Counted from the stretch's first letter, positions 50,001-57,159 are shown. The stretch: DNA of 64,000 bases from Pelodiscus sinensis (GCF_049634645.1 NC_134726.1:37191001-37255000), one strand, 5' to 3'. Numbers and translations are program-made. The notes: generated by a model from the sequence alone, not told the origin.

Positions 50001-50299
50001 TAAGGAATTGTCTAGGCAATATCTACATTTGTAGAACTCACACTATGGACAACAGTTGGAATTTTCATTTTCCTGATGTATACACAAAGAAGGTGCTGCA
50101 CTACATATTTAACAATGACACTGATGTTATGAGTTTCTAAATACCGCAAAATTATGCAACTGTCATATAATTCAATATAGTTAGATACAATTTCATAAAA
50201 GAACAAAAGTACGATGTTGCTGAGACCTACAGGGCGAGCCAGATTTGGATGTAGATCTGAAAGCGCAACAAAATTCTGTGCTGAAATGGAGTATGCCAT
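20079..50299 (-). CDS. MEIOB: Meiosis-specific OB-domain protein, 12 coding exons, complete
   Basis: Coding exons in transcript order: 50231-50299, 46243-46300, 43923-44054, 42033-42105, 33266-33461, 30319-30419, 28341-28393, 28147-28242, 26136-26237, 24796-24949, 22858-23041 and 20079-20189. All junctions are GT-AG and the phases give exactly 442 codons plus TAA, the length I recall for human MEIOB. The protein is an RPA1-related single-strand DNA-binding factor that works with SPATA22 in meiotic recombination. Visible signatures: IGVVIGKTDVKGFPDR and SERYTFGFTIRDSPA in the N-terminal OB fold; VDTKLLSL and YYSLGDIVANG; KYFTTSDKRKGQRCEV and INFDKFRNCMTATV in the central OB fold; and a CSGC...CTFC zinc-ribbon-like pair near residues 345-362, as in the RPA1 C-terminal fold. 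Intron 4 (8.6 kb) contains the DIRS element; intron 7 is only 98 bp. The ATG exon starts at 50306, after an acceptor, so a non-coding first exon lies upstream. Confidence 0.96.
21133..21377. mobile_element. Short palindromic DNA transposon, MEIOB intron 11
   Basis: Ends GGCTGCATCTACATTGGCA and TGCCAATGTAGACACAGCC; a 'gggggatttaaatatccccc' palindrome lies near 21207. Fragments of the interior match 21632-22068. No coding potential. Confidence 0.75.
21632..22068. repeat. 437-bp near-perfect palindrome (foldback DNA transposon)
   Basis: The left arm (21632-21842) and right arm (21858-22068) are inverted copies with only a few differences around a 15-nt centre. Arms begin GGCTACGTCTACACTGGTC and, reversed, GGGCTCGTCTACACTGGCC. 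Each arm also holds its own smaller palindromes (gggggatttaaatatccccc; ttccggcttttaaaaaagcc). MEIOB intron 11. The flanks atacataa and atacaaca may be a worn 8-bp duplication. Confidence 0.85.
22441..22754. mobile_element. Tigger-like non-autonomous element, MEIOB intron 11
   Basis: Flanked by TA at 22439-22440 and 22755-22756. Ends GTAGAACCTCTGAGTTAAC and, reversed, CAATAGAACTTCAGAGTTA are the typical pogo/Tigger terminus. It ends about 100 bp before exon 11. Confidence 0.65.
23341..23444. mobile_element. About 100-bp inverted-repeat element, copy 1
   Basis: ACTTACATTTCTTACAGGTA at the left is inverted at the right as ACAGTATCTGTAAGAAATG then TAAGT; the centre is unrelated C- and G-rich sequence. 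The same structure occurs at 45565-45664. Intron 10 of MEIOB. Confidence 0.65.
23500..24240. mobile_element. Possible hAT-like element, MEIOB intron 10
   Basis: Repeated 'catgtagtcgatctaat' near 23540-23575, a 'gcatttaaatatagtaagag' / 'ctcttactacatttaaaatg' inverted pair and 'ctgcctctcttagaggcagcag' palindrome resemble the interiors of 25544-26088 and 51635-52235. Neither terminus is secure. Confidence 0.35.
25544..26088 (+). mobile_element. hAT-like non-autonomous element with perfect 8-bp duplication
   Basis: Starts TAGGGATGTAATAGTG and ends TATTTAACATGCCTA; flanked on both sides by ctacacaa (25536-25543 and 26089-26096). Subterminal 'ggttaaccgataagc' and 'caattaaccgata' motifs recur at 51635-52235 and 58097-58608. 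It is in MEIOB intron 9, 48 bp before exon 9. Confidence 0.85.
26753..27150 (+). mobile_element. TTTCGAAATAAC short DNA transposon, MEIOB intron 8
   Basis: The left end is GGGTATGTCTACACTAGG and the right end TTAGTGTAGACCAGGGC, inverted over the GTCTACACTA core. The interior matches 380-750 and, reversed, 1195-1615. Confidence 0.7.
27542..28010 (-). mobile_element. CR1 LINE 3' region, MEIOB intron 8
   Basis: The plus strand shows the reverse of the CR1 3' tail ('ggccataatgggtgagacca...', 'ggccaatgccaggtgcccca', 'ctgacaagaagttccacagg', 'tgacccctagttctt'). Frames are broken. It ends about 140 bp from exon 8. Confidence 0.75.
28622..29211 (+). mobile_element. hAT-like non-autonomous element, MEIOB intron 6
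   Basis: Starts TAGGGAGGTTAAATTTAG and ends CATTTACATCCCC; subterminal 'actagtcaactag' and 'gataagcatttgcttat' palindromes match 4575-4993. The target duplication is no longer clear. The interior repeats 'gtttcaaagcggcag' units. Confidence 0.6.
29212..30318. other. MEIOB intron 6 remainder, AT-rich, nothing recognised
   Basis: No repeat terminus, conserved motif or ORF with homology is visible apart from the exon 6 donor at its end. Confidence 0.4.
30550..30745 (-). mobile_element. CR1 LINE fragment, MEIOB intron 5
   Basis: 'gatcctccatgaatttatct', 'ttttgccttcacgacatgcc' and 'ctgacaagttccacagattg' are the reverse of the CR1 3' region seen at 27542-28010. Short and diverged. Confidence 0.5.
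30920..31375. mobile_element. Relic of a second DIRS-type element (terminal-repeat pieces) with a CR1 tail
   Basis: 30924-31020 ('ctacttaccgtctcttaact', 'gttcttcaagatatgttg', 'ggtatgcgcatgtcacgtgc') parallels the terminal repeat of the DIRS element at 35218-41364. 31285-31345 ('catctcaaagaacaacagtt' then 'gtaactg') parallels it in the opposite orientation. Between them, 31040-31125 is a CR1 3' tail with the ATTCTATG-type end. The internal genes are gone. Confidence 0.45.
31040..31125 (+). mobile_element. CR1 LINE 3' tail
   Basis: 'ggggctggactcgatgacct' followed by 'cccttccagtcctatgattc' and a short ATTCTATG repeat, the standard CR1 terminus. Sense is opposite to MEIOB. Confidence 0.7.
32144..32578. 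repeat. 435-bp palindromic foldback element, MEIOB intron 5
   Basis: The left end GGGTACGTCTAGACTACATG and the right end, reversed, GGGTAAGTCTAGACTACATG continue inverted through 'ggctccattgatggagcc', 'gtttactcggcatagtcaat', 'gggatttaaataatccccgc' and 'ctgatcc...cacagcgt'. The centre near 32355-32365 is a loose loop ('cctcatttcatgagg'). The arms differ at more sites than those at 21632-22068, so it looks older. Confidence 0.8.
32605..32875 (-). pseudogene. Penelope-like element, first half of a GIY-YIG endonuclease domain
   Basis: On the minus strand: RQPPNLKQIFSSNYK, then GSFTNTSNVIYAITCQQCP, then ATYTG, a stop, and QSLRINGHK. The VIYAITC...YTG pattern with preceding cysteines fits the GIY-YIG nuclease at the C-terminus of Penelope-like retroelements. 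It overlaps the part kept at 12360-12720 only at the QSLR...H stretch. No RT is seen. Confidence 0.5.
33462..35217. other. MEIOB intron 4, left of the DIRS insertion
   Basis: AT-rich. Contains a short CAC microsatellite at 33883-33903, an 'agattacccagcattgctca'-like block near 34495 that may be an old repeat, a poly-C run at 34729-34748 and a GACA repeat at 35075-35103. No gene is recognised. Confidence 0.4.
35218..35394. repeat. DIRS left inverted terminal repeat
   Basis: Starts TTTCTTCATCGAGTAGTGTC. From about 35230 it is nearly identical to the reverse complement of 41160-41364, including 'aaaccggaggatttttcatt', 'ggactgcgcatgcgcga' and 'catctgagcgcagtccggtc'. Confidence 0.9.
35654..37977 (+). 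pseudogene. DIRS gag-like ORF, frameshifted and with an internal stop
   Basis: The ATG at 35654 opens MPGSPGFKKCLQCQET with a CxxC...CVRC pair; a one-base loss near 35745 moves the frame, which continues as HVPAKCSHCAKL. A Pro/Ala/Ser-rich region (36000-36480) and an Arg/Ser/Tyr-rich basic region (36520-36810) follow, then a conserved C-terminal half (LANHDFDNYSKLVPL, VARTALQIALDTAG). An in-frame TAG at 37201-37203 interrupts it. Likely nucleic-acid-binding structural protein of the element, as in other vertebrate DIRS copies. The frame ends at 37977 just before the RT region. Confidence 0.75.
37980..39946 (+). pseudogene. DIRS reverse transcriptase / RNase H, several frameshifts
   Basis: The region opens in one frame (STDWWVYDVITSGYVIPF, about 38090-38140), shifts near 38150-38200 in a C/T-rich tract, then reads through the RT: GGWRPILDLSRLNRHL, LDLQDAYFHITI, VLPFGLSTAPRVFSK and the catalytic YLDD at 38635-38646. 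The RNase H motif ITTDASLLGWDAHL is at 39127-39168. A stop near 39195 and a frame change follow; the end of RNase H and the connection (LTDNICTVYYINKHGG, EYLPGKDNVIADTLS, FPKVDLFATRHNRK) lie in another frame, with an in-frame TGA at 39599-39601, and run to 39946. Catalytic residues remain but the gene cannot be translated as one protein. Confidence 0.8.
39755..40941 (+). CDS. DIRS tyrosine recombinase, open but with a changed catalytic residue
   Basis: The open frame extends from about 39250 to the stop at 40939-40941; the recombinase-like part begins near 39900 and overlaps the end of RNase H in another frame, as is usual in DIRS elements. Visible motifs: SRWHTTRKAYLQKWRRFHSW (N-terminal DNA-binding part), AITSARRVSQLAAL (first catalytic Arg, about 40369-40399), AHSTQGMVTSIA (about 40764-40799, where the family has HxxR; Arg is Gln here) and TFARHYALANIL (catalytic Tyr at 40876-40878). 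It would integrate circular element DNA. Loss of the second Arg suggests it is inactive. Confidence 0.8.
40992..41101. repeat. DIRS internal complementary region
   Basis: Bases 40992-41034 match the reverse complement of the left edge (TTTCTTCATCGAGTAGTGTC). Bases 41035-41101 match the reverse complement of the right outer edge (gagagttactcacctt, acgtctgttcttcgagatg). This joins the two ends head to tail, as required to template the circular intermediate. Confidence 0.85.
41160..41364. repeat. DIRS right inverted terminal repeat
   Basis: Reverse complement of the left repeat over about 165 bp with few differences; the outer 48 bp (ending GGTGAGTAACTCTCTT) is specific to this side, as is normal for DIRS ends. 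Confidence 0.88.
41365..42032. other. MEIOB intron 4, right of the DIRS insertion, nothing recognised
   Basis: AT-rich, no repeat ends or coding homology identified before exon 4. Confidence 0.4.
42275..42960 (-). mobile_element. CR1 LINE 3' region, MEIOB intron 3
   Basis: The plus strand begins with the reversed tail ('catagaatcacagaaatg', 'gaggtcatcaagtctagccc') and continues with 'atttattccagtggttaact', 'ttgttgctcttctgtggacc' and 'aacttgtggtccactaagac', the standard CR1 order in reverse. All frames are broken. Confidence 0.75.
43100..43380. mobile_element. Short DNA transposon, GTCTACACT group, MEIOB intron 3
   Basis: Left GGCATGTCTACGCTATTGAG and right GTCTAGTGTAGACCAGGCAC are partly inverted; an internal 'agtctagtgtagacccc' repeats the terminus. 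No coding potential. Confidence 0.55.
44310..44492 (+). mobile_element. hAT-like short element, copy 3, MEIOB intron 2
   Basis: Starts CAATGTTCCCTCTAATTTTT and ends CAGGGAGCACTG; 'cagtagaaacacatgct' and 'gctctgctaatcag' match the copies at 5065 and 10567. Confidence 0.6.
44493..46242. other. MEIOB intron 2 remainder
   Basis: Nothing coding recognised. A run of G occurs at 45086-45099. A 100-bp inverted-repeat element is listed separately at 45565-45664. Confidence 0.4.
45565..45664. mobile_element. About 100-bp inverted-repeat element, copy 2
   Basis: ATTACATTTCTTACAGGTCC at the left and, reversed, ACTTAAATTTCTTACAGGTA at the right; same structure as 23341-23444, with a different centre. 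Confidence 0.6.
46730..46890. repeat. Old amniote interspersed repeat (MIR or L3 type)
   Basis: 'gatcccactgtgctaggtgctgtacaaac' type wording with 'ggtccctgccctcaaagaac' is a familiar amniote repeat; a similar 'caaagcactgtacaaacatt' is at 14256. MEIOB intron 1. Exact family not determined. Confidence 0.35.
46891..48262. other. MEIOB intron 1, AT-rich, nothing recognised
   Basis: No repeat termini or ORFs with homology seen. Confidence 0.35.
48263..48856. mobile_element. GTCTACAC-type short DNA transposon split by a SINE dimer
   Basis: Left GGGTATGTCTACACGGCAAC and right end reversed GGGTGTGTCTGCACACCAGG, flanked by TAT on both sides (48260-48262, 48857-48859). Internal TTTCAAAATAAC motifs relate it to 26753-27150. 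The insertion at 48377-48645 breaks it. MEIOB intron 1. Confidence 0.7.
48377..48645. mobile_element. Inverted dimer of a tRNA-type SINE 3' module
   Basis: Left half reads 'aacaaatggtctggtagcac ... gtatcatgagcttttgtggg ... cttcttcagatgactg'; the right half is its reverse, followed by a run of T and 'tctgtacagactaactcggctacccc', the SINE head. The insert is flanked by ctgtcaag at 48369-48376 and 48646-48653. So it looks like a single insertion event of a head-to-head pair. Confidence 0.75.
48942..49032 (-). other. tRNA-like sequence (tRNA pseudogene or SINE head)
   Basis: The minus strand has an A-box-like TTAGCTCAGAGGGTAGAG and a B-box-like AGATTCAAATCTG at tRNA-like spacing. The two sides of the acceptor stem do not pair, so it is not a functional tRNA. 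Confidence 0.4.
49040..50230. other. MEIOB intron 1, proximal part, nothing recognised
   Basis: AT-rich. No repeat ends or coding homology. The intron 1 donor is at 50229-50230. Confidence 0.35.
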
Positions 50300-50330
50300 T
50301 CTTTATCTGTAATTGAAAAAAACTAATTTA
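50300..50330 (-). promoter_or_regulatory. Splice acceptor in front of the MEIOB start codon
   Basis: On the minus strand a polypyrimidine tract TTTTTTTCAATTACAG ends at 50307, and the next bases ATAAAGA run straight into ATG at 50299. So the start codon sits 7 bases into its exon, and the gene must begin further upstream in a non-coding exon. Confidence 0.7.
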
Positions 50331-50695
50331 GATCTAAAAATCAAAACATCACTTTGAGCTATTCATACCGAGATTCTTAACAGAAGTAATTTAAAGAAAT
50401 TTATTTTGACAAAGAAGTTTGATAAGCTGGGTTCCATAGGTTTTAAATGCATTTCAGGAATTGTGAACAGTTTTCTTATTGTTCATGTTGGTATATACAG
50501 ACATTACTAATTTCATTTTCTAACCATATTTCCCCTCAATATTTTGGAGTTTATTTTTGTACTGAATGACTCTCTCTTAGGCCCTAAACTTGCACATATC
50601 CACCCTACTTTTCCTATATGGGTAGGCCCATTGAACTTGGGACAGCTTGCATACACAAAGTTACGCAGTTGCATAAAGTGTTTCTAGAGCTGTGG

Positions 50696-51200
50696 CTAGG
50701 GTTGCCAGATGGTTTAACCAAAAATACCAAACACCTCCCCCCCCCAAAAAAAAACAAAAAAAAACCACCGGGGAAAAAATTCTGCGGAGAAAAAAAAACA
50801 GGGGGAGACCAAAGTTGTTGAGGGGAAAAAAAAGGACCCCGAGAGTTATTAAGCAAAAAAAACAAAAAACAAACAAACAAACAAAAAAATAGCATGGCCC
50901 CTTTAAGACATGCCATTGAGGCTTTTTTTGGCTTTAACAGGCTGCCAGCAGCCATCTTGTTTTCCTTCCCGAGCCAGAAGACAGCTCCCTTGAGGAGCCA
51001 GGTGTGGGGAGGGGGGGGGGGGGGTTGCTGAGTGTGTGTAGAGTTGCCAGGTGTCCAGTATTTTTGCCTCCTGGCAGGGAAGAAAATCAGAAAATATCGG
51101 ACATTTTAGGTGTCCAGTATTTTCTGAAATTTTTTTTACCGGACAGGAGGCAAAAATACTGGACTGTATGGGTCAATGCCGGACACCTGGCAACCCTAAT
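50696..51200. mobile_element. Nested TAGGGTTGCCAG hAT-like elements with a low-complexity core
   Basis: The outer left end TAGGGTTGCCAGATGG and the right end GGCAACCCTA are inverted. A second left end (GAGTTGCCAGGTGTCCAGTA) at 51041 shows an inner copy nearly complete to 51199. The part between (50738-50890) is A-rich with C and G runs. The related complete element is 59720-59906. Confidence 0.6.
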
Positions 51201-51634
51201 CACGGCCTTAATTTTAATTTATAAATAAAAACATAATATTGAAAAAAAATAATAGCCCTGTTTTCTCATACTTATTCTTCAGCAGCATGTCTATGTCTGG
51301 TGCTATGAAAAATAGTTTCTAAGAGATGTTTCGTGCCAGAACACACTCTTTTCTCACCTTCAATTTGCTTATTTGCTAGACTTTTCTCATTATATTCAAG
51401 ATGCAAATTTTGATTGTAAAGGGCCCCTTCCTGTGAAATACTGAGTACCCAAGACTCCCACTTATGTCAGTGTTGGGCCATAAATGCTTTGTTAGTCTTC
51501 CTAAATGCCTTTTGTAATTTCAGTGTTTCAGTTCTACGGCTGCTCCCTGAAACATTTATTGATACTCTGCAATGAGGTATCAGATTCTCCCTTTTATAAA
51601 AGGTGCCATCAAGATGTCTAATACATAATAAGAC

Positions 51635-52235
51635 TAGGGATGTAAACCAGTAGTCGAGTGTATGATTAACCAATAAGCCTAGGCTTATTGGAAAATCTTC
51701 TTGACTATTCGCATTTCCCCCCACCTCGCTGCCTCTGTATCAGAGACAGCGAAAGGGACAGAGCAGGAACTGGTCCCGAAGGGAGCTGGCTTAAAAGCCG
51801 GTTCCCCCCAGCACCAGGTCTGCGGTGCTGCCTGCCCCCTAACCCCCCAGTGTTGCCTCTATCAGAGGCAGCAGTGCGGGGGGGGGGGGGCGCAAGGGAG
51901 CAGGTTCTGCCCGCGGTGGGCCCAGGCTTGCCATGGAGAGAGGCTACCTGGGGGGAACCTGGACCCCTCCCCCATCGAGAGGTGCTGTTGCTACCCGCAT
52001 TGGTGCCACTTTTTCAGAGGTAGCAGTGTGGGGTGGCAGGCAGCCGGTCTGCGCAGGGAAGCTGGTTTTTAAACTGGCTCCCCTCACAGACTGGCTCCCA
52101 CCTGGCAACCTATGGTGCTGCCGCCTCTGATGCTGGGTGCTGGCCACAACCCCAGGGACTACTGAATAGTTGAATAACTAATAGGAATTAATGCGGTTAC
52201 TCGCCAATTTAACTAACTGATATCTAACATCCCTA
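51635..52235 (+). mobile_element. hAT-like non-autonomous element with perfect 8-bp duplication
   Basis: Starts TAGGGATGTAAACCAG and ends GATATCTAACATCCCTA; flanked by aataagac on both sides (51627-51634, 52236-52243). Interior and subterminal motifs as in 25544-26088. A G run lies at 51879-51890. Confidence 0.85.
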
Positions 52236-52243
52236 AATAAGAC

Positions 52244-53013
52244 ATATCATAAGTAAAAATAATTGAATAACTGTCAGCCTTTGTCAGAAGACCGACCTGT
52301 AAAGACCGAAGACATCTTTCTTCCAACTCACAACACATGATACGTTGTAAGAGTTTGTAGTTGTTTTATTCTGCACCAACACCCTTATATCTTTTGTTAT
52401 CATTTAAAATCTCTCACTTTCCTTTCTTCAAATATTATATATTTATATAATATATAAATAGCTTTGATAGCTCATATGAGTTTATAAAAACATTTTGTTT
52501 GCTAATAAAGGTAAGACGGGCTGCAGAGGGAATTTTGCCTATTCTTTCGTGGAAGGCCTTTTTCATAATCTAATTAATCTTACTTTCAGGATGTCAGACA
52601 CTAGACTCTTGCTTTTGTTAATTATAGAACATTAGTTAAGACTTCCAGAGCTCCTTGAAATGAGCAGTCAGTTTTTGTCTCCAAAAGGAAATAAAATTTC
52701 CCAAGGCAACTACTAAATATCATCATGACATAACATGAAAATGAACATGAAAAATAGCAGAGGGAGATAAATACTTCCTATGTAGAAGTTGGAAACATCC
52801 AGCACACATTTAAGGAATTTTAGGATTCTCAGATTATGGTTTAAAGAATTTTCAAGATCTTAATTTTCTGATTATGATTTCTTATGAGAATCACAACAGA
52901 AACCTATAGTGATTCCAGCTATCTCCAGAGTCTCTATATACAGTATTCTCAAAAATTACTATAGGAGACTCTAGTTTAGTAAGAGCAGGGTCAGTGCTAA
53001 AAGATTTCACAAC
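52244..53013. other. AT-rich intergenic DNA, nothing recognised
   Basis: No repeat termini or coding homology seen. Confidence 0.35.
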
Positions 53014-53760
53014 TACCGTATTTTCCGGAGTATAAGGCGACTGGGCGTATAAGACGACCCCCTAATTTTCTAGTTAAAAGATAGGTTTTCGTCTTATACT
53101 CGCCGTATAAGACTACCACCCCCCCCTTAAGAGGCCAACCGGCAGCGCCCCAGCGCCCCTCCGCCTCCCGGCTTTGTTCCCGGTGTCCCTGGTCTGCTGG
53201 AGATGGTCCCCAGCAGACCAGGGGCACCGGGAGCAAAGCCGAAGCGGCAGCGGGGTGCCGCGCATCTGAGGCTTTGCTCTGGCAAAGCCTCAGAGGCGCG
53301 GGACCCCGCCACGGCTGCAGCTTTGCTCCCGGTGTCCCTGGTCTGCTGGAGACGGTCCCCAGCAGACCAGAGGCACCGGGAGCAAAGCCGCAGCAGCGGC
53401 GGGGTCCCACGCCTCTGAGGCTTTGCTCTGACAAAGGCGCGCCTGGGCTGCCCCGCTGCCCGAGCCCCTCCGTGGCTTTGCGAAGCCTCGGGGGAAGCCG
53501 GCAGCAGGGCATCCCAGGCGCACCTGGGCTGCCCCGCTGCCGGAGCCCCTCCGCAGCTTTGCTCCGCGTCTTCCTGGTCTGCAGACCAGGGAGACGCGGA
53601 GCAGCTTTTCTCGCCCCGGAGTACACGGGCGGCGGGACCGCAAGGTCCTACCGTCTGTGTCCTCCAGGGCAAGAAAAGCCCCGGCGTATAAGACGACCTC
53701 CGATTTTTGGGGGATGTTTTTTAGCATAAAAAGTCGTCTTATACACCGGAAAATACGGTA
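53014..53760. mobile_element. TACCGTATTTTCCGG inverted-repeat element with GC-rich folded interior
   Basis: Ends TACCGTATTTTCCGGAGTAT and, reversed, TACCGTATTTTCCGGTGTAT, followed by several AAGACGAC blocks in both orientations. The GC-rich centre repeats a 'gcaccgggagcaaagccg' unit and its reverse, making many apparent ORFs on both strands that are not genes. No transposase. Superfamily not assigned. Confidence 0.8.
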
Positions 53761-55113
53761 TGTGGTTTACAATCACATCTTTCTTCAAACACCAGAACAT
53801 CTTACTTATACTTTCTTACCTTTTTAGTGACTCATCAAAAGGTAGAACTTTTCATATGTTGATCCTATAAAATAAAGTTTTATAAAAATAAAAATAAATC
53901 AGTGCTTAGATATTGCAATGATTTGACAAAGATGTACAGAAATAAATATACAGAAAAAAGATTAAAAAAAATAATTCTTACAAAATATCCACTCCTCTCT
54001 CACAGAATTTTACATCCCAAATTATCTCAGGCAAGTCTCTAATTCCACTGAAATAGAAGTTTATATTTAACATAATTATCTACCACTTGGAGCTTTTGAT
54101 GTACTGAAAGATTAATGTCACCAACTACCAAATCTATAATACAGCACTGTAAGTAATATTCAAATTGGCTGCCCTATGATGTGTATACCCATGAGGCTAC
54201 TGCAGAAGTCCAGGAAAAGTAAATTAATGGTACTTCTCATCCTTAAGGTTTCCCTTTTCCTCTTTGACATACATACAGCAATTCTATTGGATCTCGTTTT
54301 TTAAAAAGATGGATCATAAATTCATCAGATTATCCTAACACAACATCCATTTATTCCACCATCTTGTATTCCATATATATATAAACCATAAACTAACAGA
54401 ATACTTTATAATAAACTTGGCTTGACAATTACAATTGAATCAAAACTTGTAATCTCCCATTGTATGTTGGGGTTTTTTTTTTTTTAATTATTACTTTGGG
54501 ACAGTTTCTTGGCCATTTTAAATAAGGCATTCCTAGATCCCATAACAATATCCTGGAAATTCTCTTCTGTTTATAAACTTTAGTCTATAAACCATGATTA
54601 AGTGAGTATCACAATATCCTGAATACTAGGACTAACAACTAACTAACAACATATTATTTAACACAAGCAGTAAATGCTCATCTACATGAAACGAGATTCC
54701 TTCAGAGTGACTTCACAAATCATACAGCTTACAAAAAGAAGTCAAGGGGAATTGAAGGTACTCAGGAACTGCTCATCTCCTTCCAGGATCAAGCCATTAC
54801 TGAAGAGGGAGTAAAGGACATTTTTCCAAACAGGATGATATAGTTATACTGGAAAAACTAAGCAGAAATCTTTGGTGGGTCAGAATATCAACCTATCTCA
54901 TTAAGGCATTTTATACCACACTATTCTATACATATGTTTATAAAGTGGCATTCGCGTCTCATTAGCCATAAGTTGTCCTTTACATATTTTATTATATTGA
55001 TATAACTTTGCTGCAATATGGGAGTGGGTTGTTTTGTTTGGTTGTTGCACTTGTTAGAGCAGTTAAGACACTGCAGTCTTGGCATGACTGCTATATGGTT
55101 CTGATCCTACACT
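53761..55113. other. AT-rich intergenic DNA, nothing recognised
   Basis: No ORF with homology. A poly-T run lies at 54473-54486. Confidence 0.35.
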
Positions 55114-55125
55114 GTTCCAGATAGG

Positions 55126-55254
55126 TTGCAGAAGGATAGCCGTGTTAGTCTGTATCTTAAAAAAAACAAAAACAATAAAAAACAAGAAGTCCAGTGGCAC
55201 CTTAGAGACTAACAGCCCTAGTTTCTAAGGCGCCAAGGGACTTTTTTTGTTGTT
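55126..55254 (+). mobile_element. tRNA-type SINE with 12-bp target duplication
   Basis: Flanked by gttccagatagg at 55114-55125 and 55255-55266. Contains 'gaaggatagccgtgttagtc', an A-rich stretch and 'aagtccagtggcaccttaga'. The end is an inverted partial repeat ('gccctagtttctaaggcgcc'). Confidence 0.75.
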
Positions 55255-55266
55255 GTTCCAGATAGG

Positions 55267-55899
55267 TGATGAGCATGGCATAAGAACCTAACTATCTGAG
55301 CTCCTTCCAGTAGCATGTTAACAAAGCAACATGACTACATGTTGTTTGTCCTCTCATTTTCTTCCATGACGGAGAAGCGATTGTAACTTGTTTCAGTTGT
55401 GTTTTAAAATTGTTTAGTTGTTTTTGTGTATATATACAAATAGCCTACATGCCACCTTTACTCAAACCCAGGTGCCAATGAAGTCAATGGGGACTTTGCA
55501 GGAATCTGGGGAGGTAAGTGATTATTGTTAGAATCCTGCAAATACATGGACCATTATTGCAGCTTGGATGCAAATACAAATTTTGTATCCCCGCAGGGAT
55601 CTCATTTTTGTCACTCATCCAACACTTCACAGACACCACCAGGAGCAACAATCTCTGGCATAGAGGACTTGCTCAGCTGGTCCCAACACAACAGGAAGCT
55701 CCGTCTACAAATTCACACTATCTTGCACTGGCTACTCTTGGGTGGGGAGAGGGTACCAGAGCAGGGTTGGGCAAGATGCAGTCTGAGGTGGCGGATCTGC
55801 CCCACCTAACACTTTGATCTGGCTCACAGATTACATCTGGCCACTTTCTATTCATATCCTACTGCCTATGATCCCGAATTTCCAGGCAGTGACTCAGGC
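55267..55899. other. Intergenic, nothing firmly recognised
   Basis: Overlapping short plus-strand frames at 55518-55817 have no domain. A 'gatgcaaatacaaattttgt' block recalls the repeated wording near 20660-20860. Confidence 0.3.
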
Positions 55900-56940
55900 A
55901 GAAGGATCCTATTTAAATGGCTCCCCGGAGGGGCCGGAGCCCTTTAAATAGCCCCAGCAACCCCAGGCGGCTGCCAGGCAACACAGTAACAGCGGAAACA
56001 GGAGCCCTTTGCCCTGTTTTTAATTCAAAGCCTCCCCTCCCCCCCCCAACAACTCTGGGGGGGAGGCTAATCCCCAGACCCCAGCCTTCTGCTTCGGGCC
56101 CCACCCCTTTCTGGGGGTGGAGCCCGCCAGCAACCACTTACCAAAATTCATTGTGCCCCCCCTCCCCTGGTGAAACCCCTCCCCCCCCACACACACCAAA
56201 GGGCTGGACCAGCAGAAGGGAACATGGGGGGGAACAATGGGGTGAAACAAGGCAACCCCAGGGTGAGGTGAGGGGGTCCCCGAGGCACCAGTTGCATTCA
56301 CTGCCCCCCCCCACAGGCTGGGATCCTGGGGGGGGGGCTGAGGTAAAGAATCCCCCCCAGGGCCGGAGGGACCAGGCCTCAGGGAGGTGGGGCCCCAGGG
56401 GCTGAGAAATGGAGGGTCTGTGGGAGGGGGGGGCAGGGGAGCGGGGCCCCAGAACTGGGGCCCCCCAAGTCTCCCCCCGCGGGGAGGGGCCCGGGAGGGT
56501 TACAGAGGGAAGGGAGGAAAATCTCCACGAGCCTGGGGGTCCCGGGGGGGGGGGAGGGAGCCCGCTCGGCGCCCCTCACCCGCCGCCTCACGCCCCTTTC
56601 CCTCGCGCGCCGCAGCCTGGGCGGGAGGGAAAAAAAGGCGCCAACCTGCAGCGCGCGTGCGCAGCCTCCACGTTCGCTGGAGGGGGCGCCAGTCTGCAGC
56701 GCGCATGCGCGGCCTCCACCACCTCCCGAGCGCTGCCGCGGACAAGTCGTCACCCGGGAGCTGGCTGCGGCGGCACGTGACTGTGTCTCCCAAGCCCAGA
56801 GCCACGTGCCAAGCGCAGGTGCGAGGCGGGGCCTGGCTCTAAGCACGTGCCCCGGGCTTGGCCCCAGGGGCGGAGTGCGGCGCGTGCTACATCCCCCTGT
56901 GGCGGGAATACTCCTGTGCTTATCCCTCAGCACGTGCTTC
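55900..56940 (-). promoter_or_regulatory. CpG-rich island, candidate MEIOB promoter and first exon
   Basis: GC-rich throughout and CpG-dense from about 56460 to 56860, with GCGCGTGCGCA and GCGCATGCGCGG sites like NRF1 motifs at 56655 and 56701. The minus strand has good donors GTAAGT at 56141-56136 and GTGAGG at 56579-56574. MEIOB needs a non-coding first exon on this strand. Open frames here are low-complexity and have no homology. Confidence 0.45.
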
Positions 56941-57159
56941 ATGCTTTGCAGAAGCGCGATTCGTGCGTGGGTGACAAGCCAGAAGTTACCTGCTCATAGC
57001 ATCCTAGGGCTGGAAGAGAGCTCGGGAGGAGCCCAAAGCAAAAAAAAAAAAAAAATCCTAATACTGGAAAAAAAATTTGTCCCAGGAGATTGCATGCGTC
57101 CTGTTCAAAAGGAGCGAGTCTCACTTTCCTCCAGAAAGATCATTTGTTTTCCCTAAGCA

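Noticed and set aside
53127..53729. Overlapping frames of 145-209 codons on both strands
   Set aside because: They come from repeated units inside the inverted-repeat element 53014-53760 and show no conserved domain.
55917..56942. Overlapping frames in the CpG island that might be a new gene
   Set aside because: Low-complexity Pro/Gly/Arg composition, equal openness on both strands and no homology; better explained as a CpG island.
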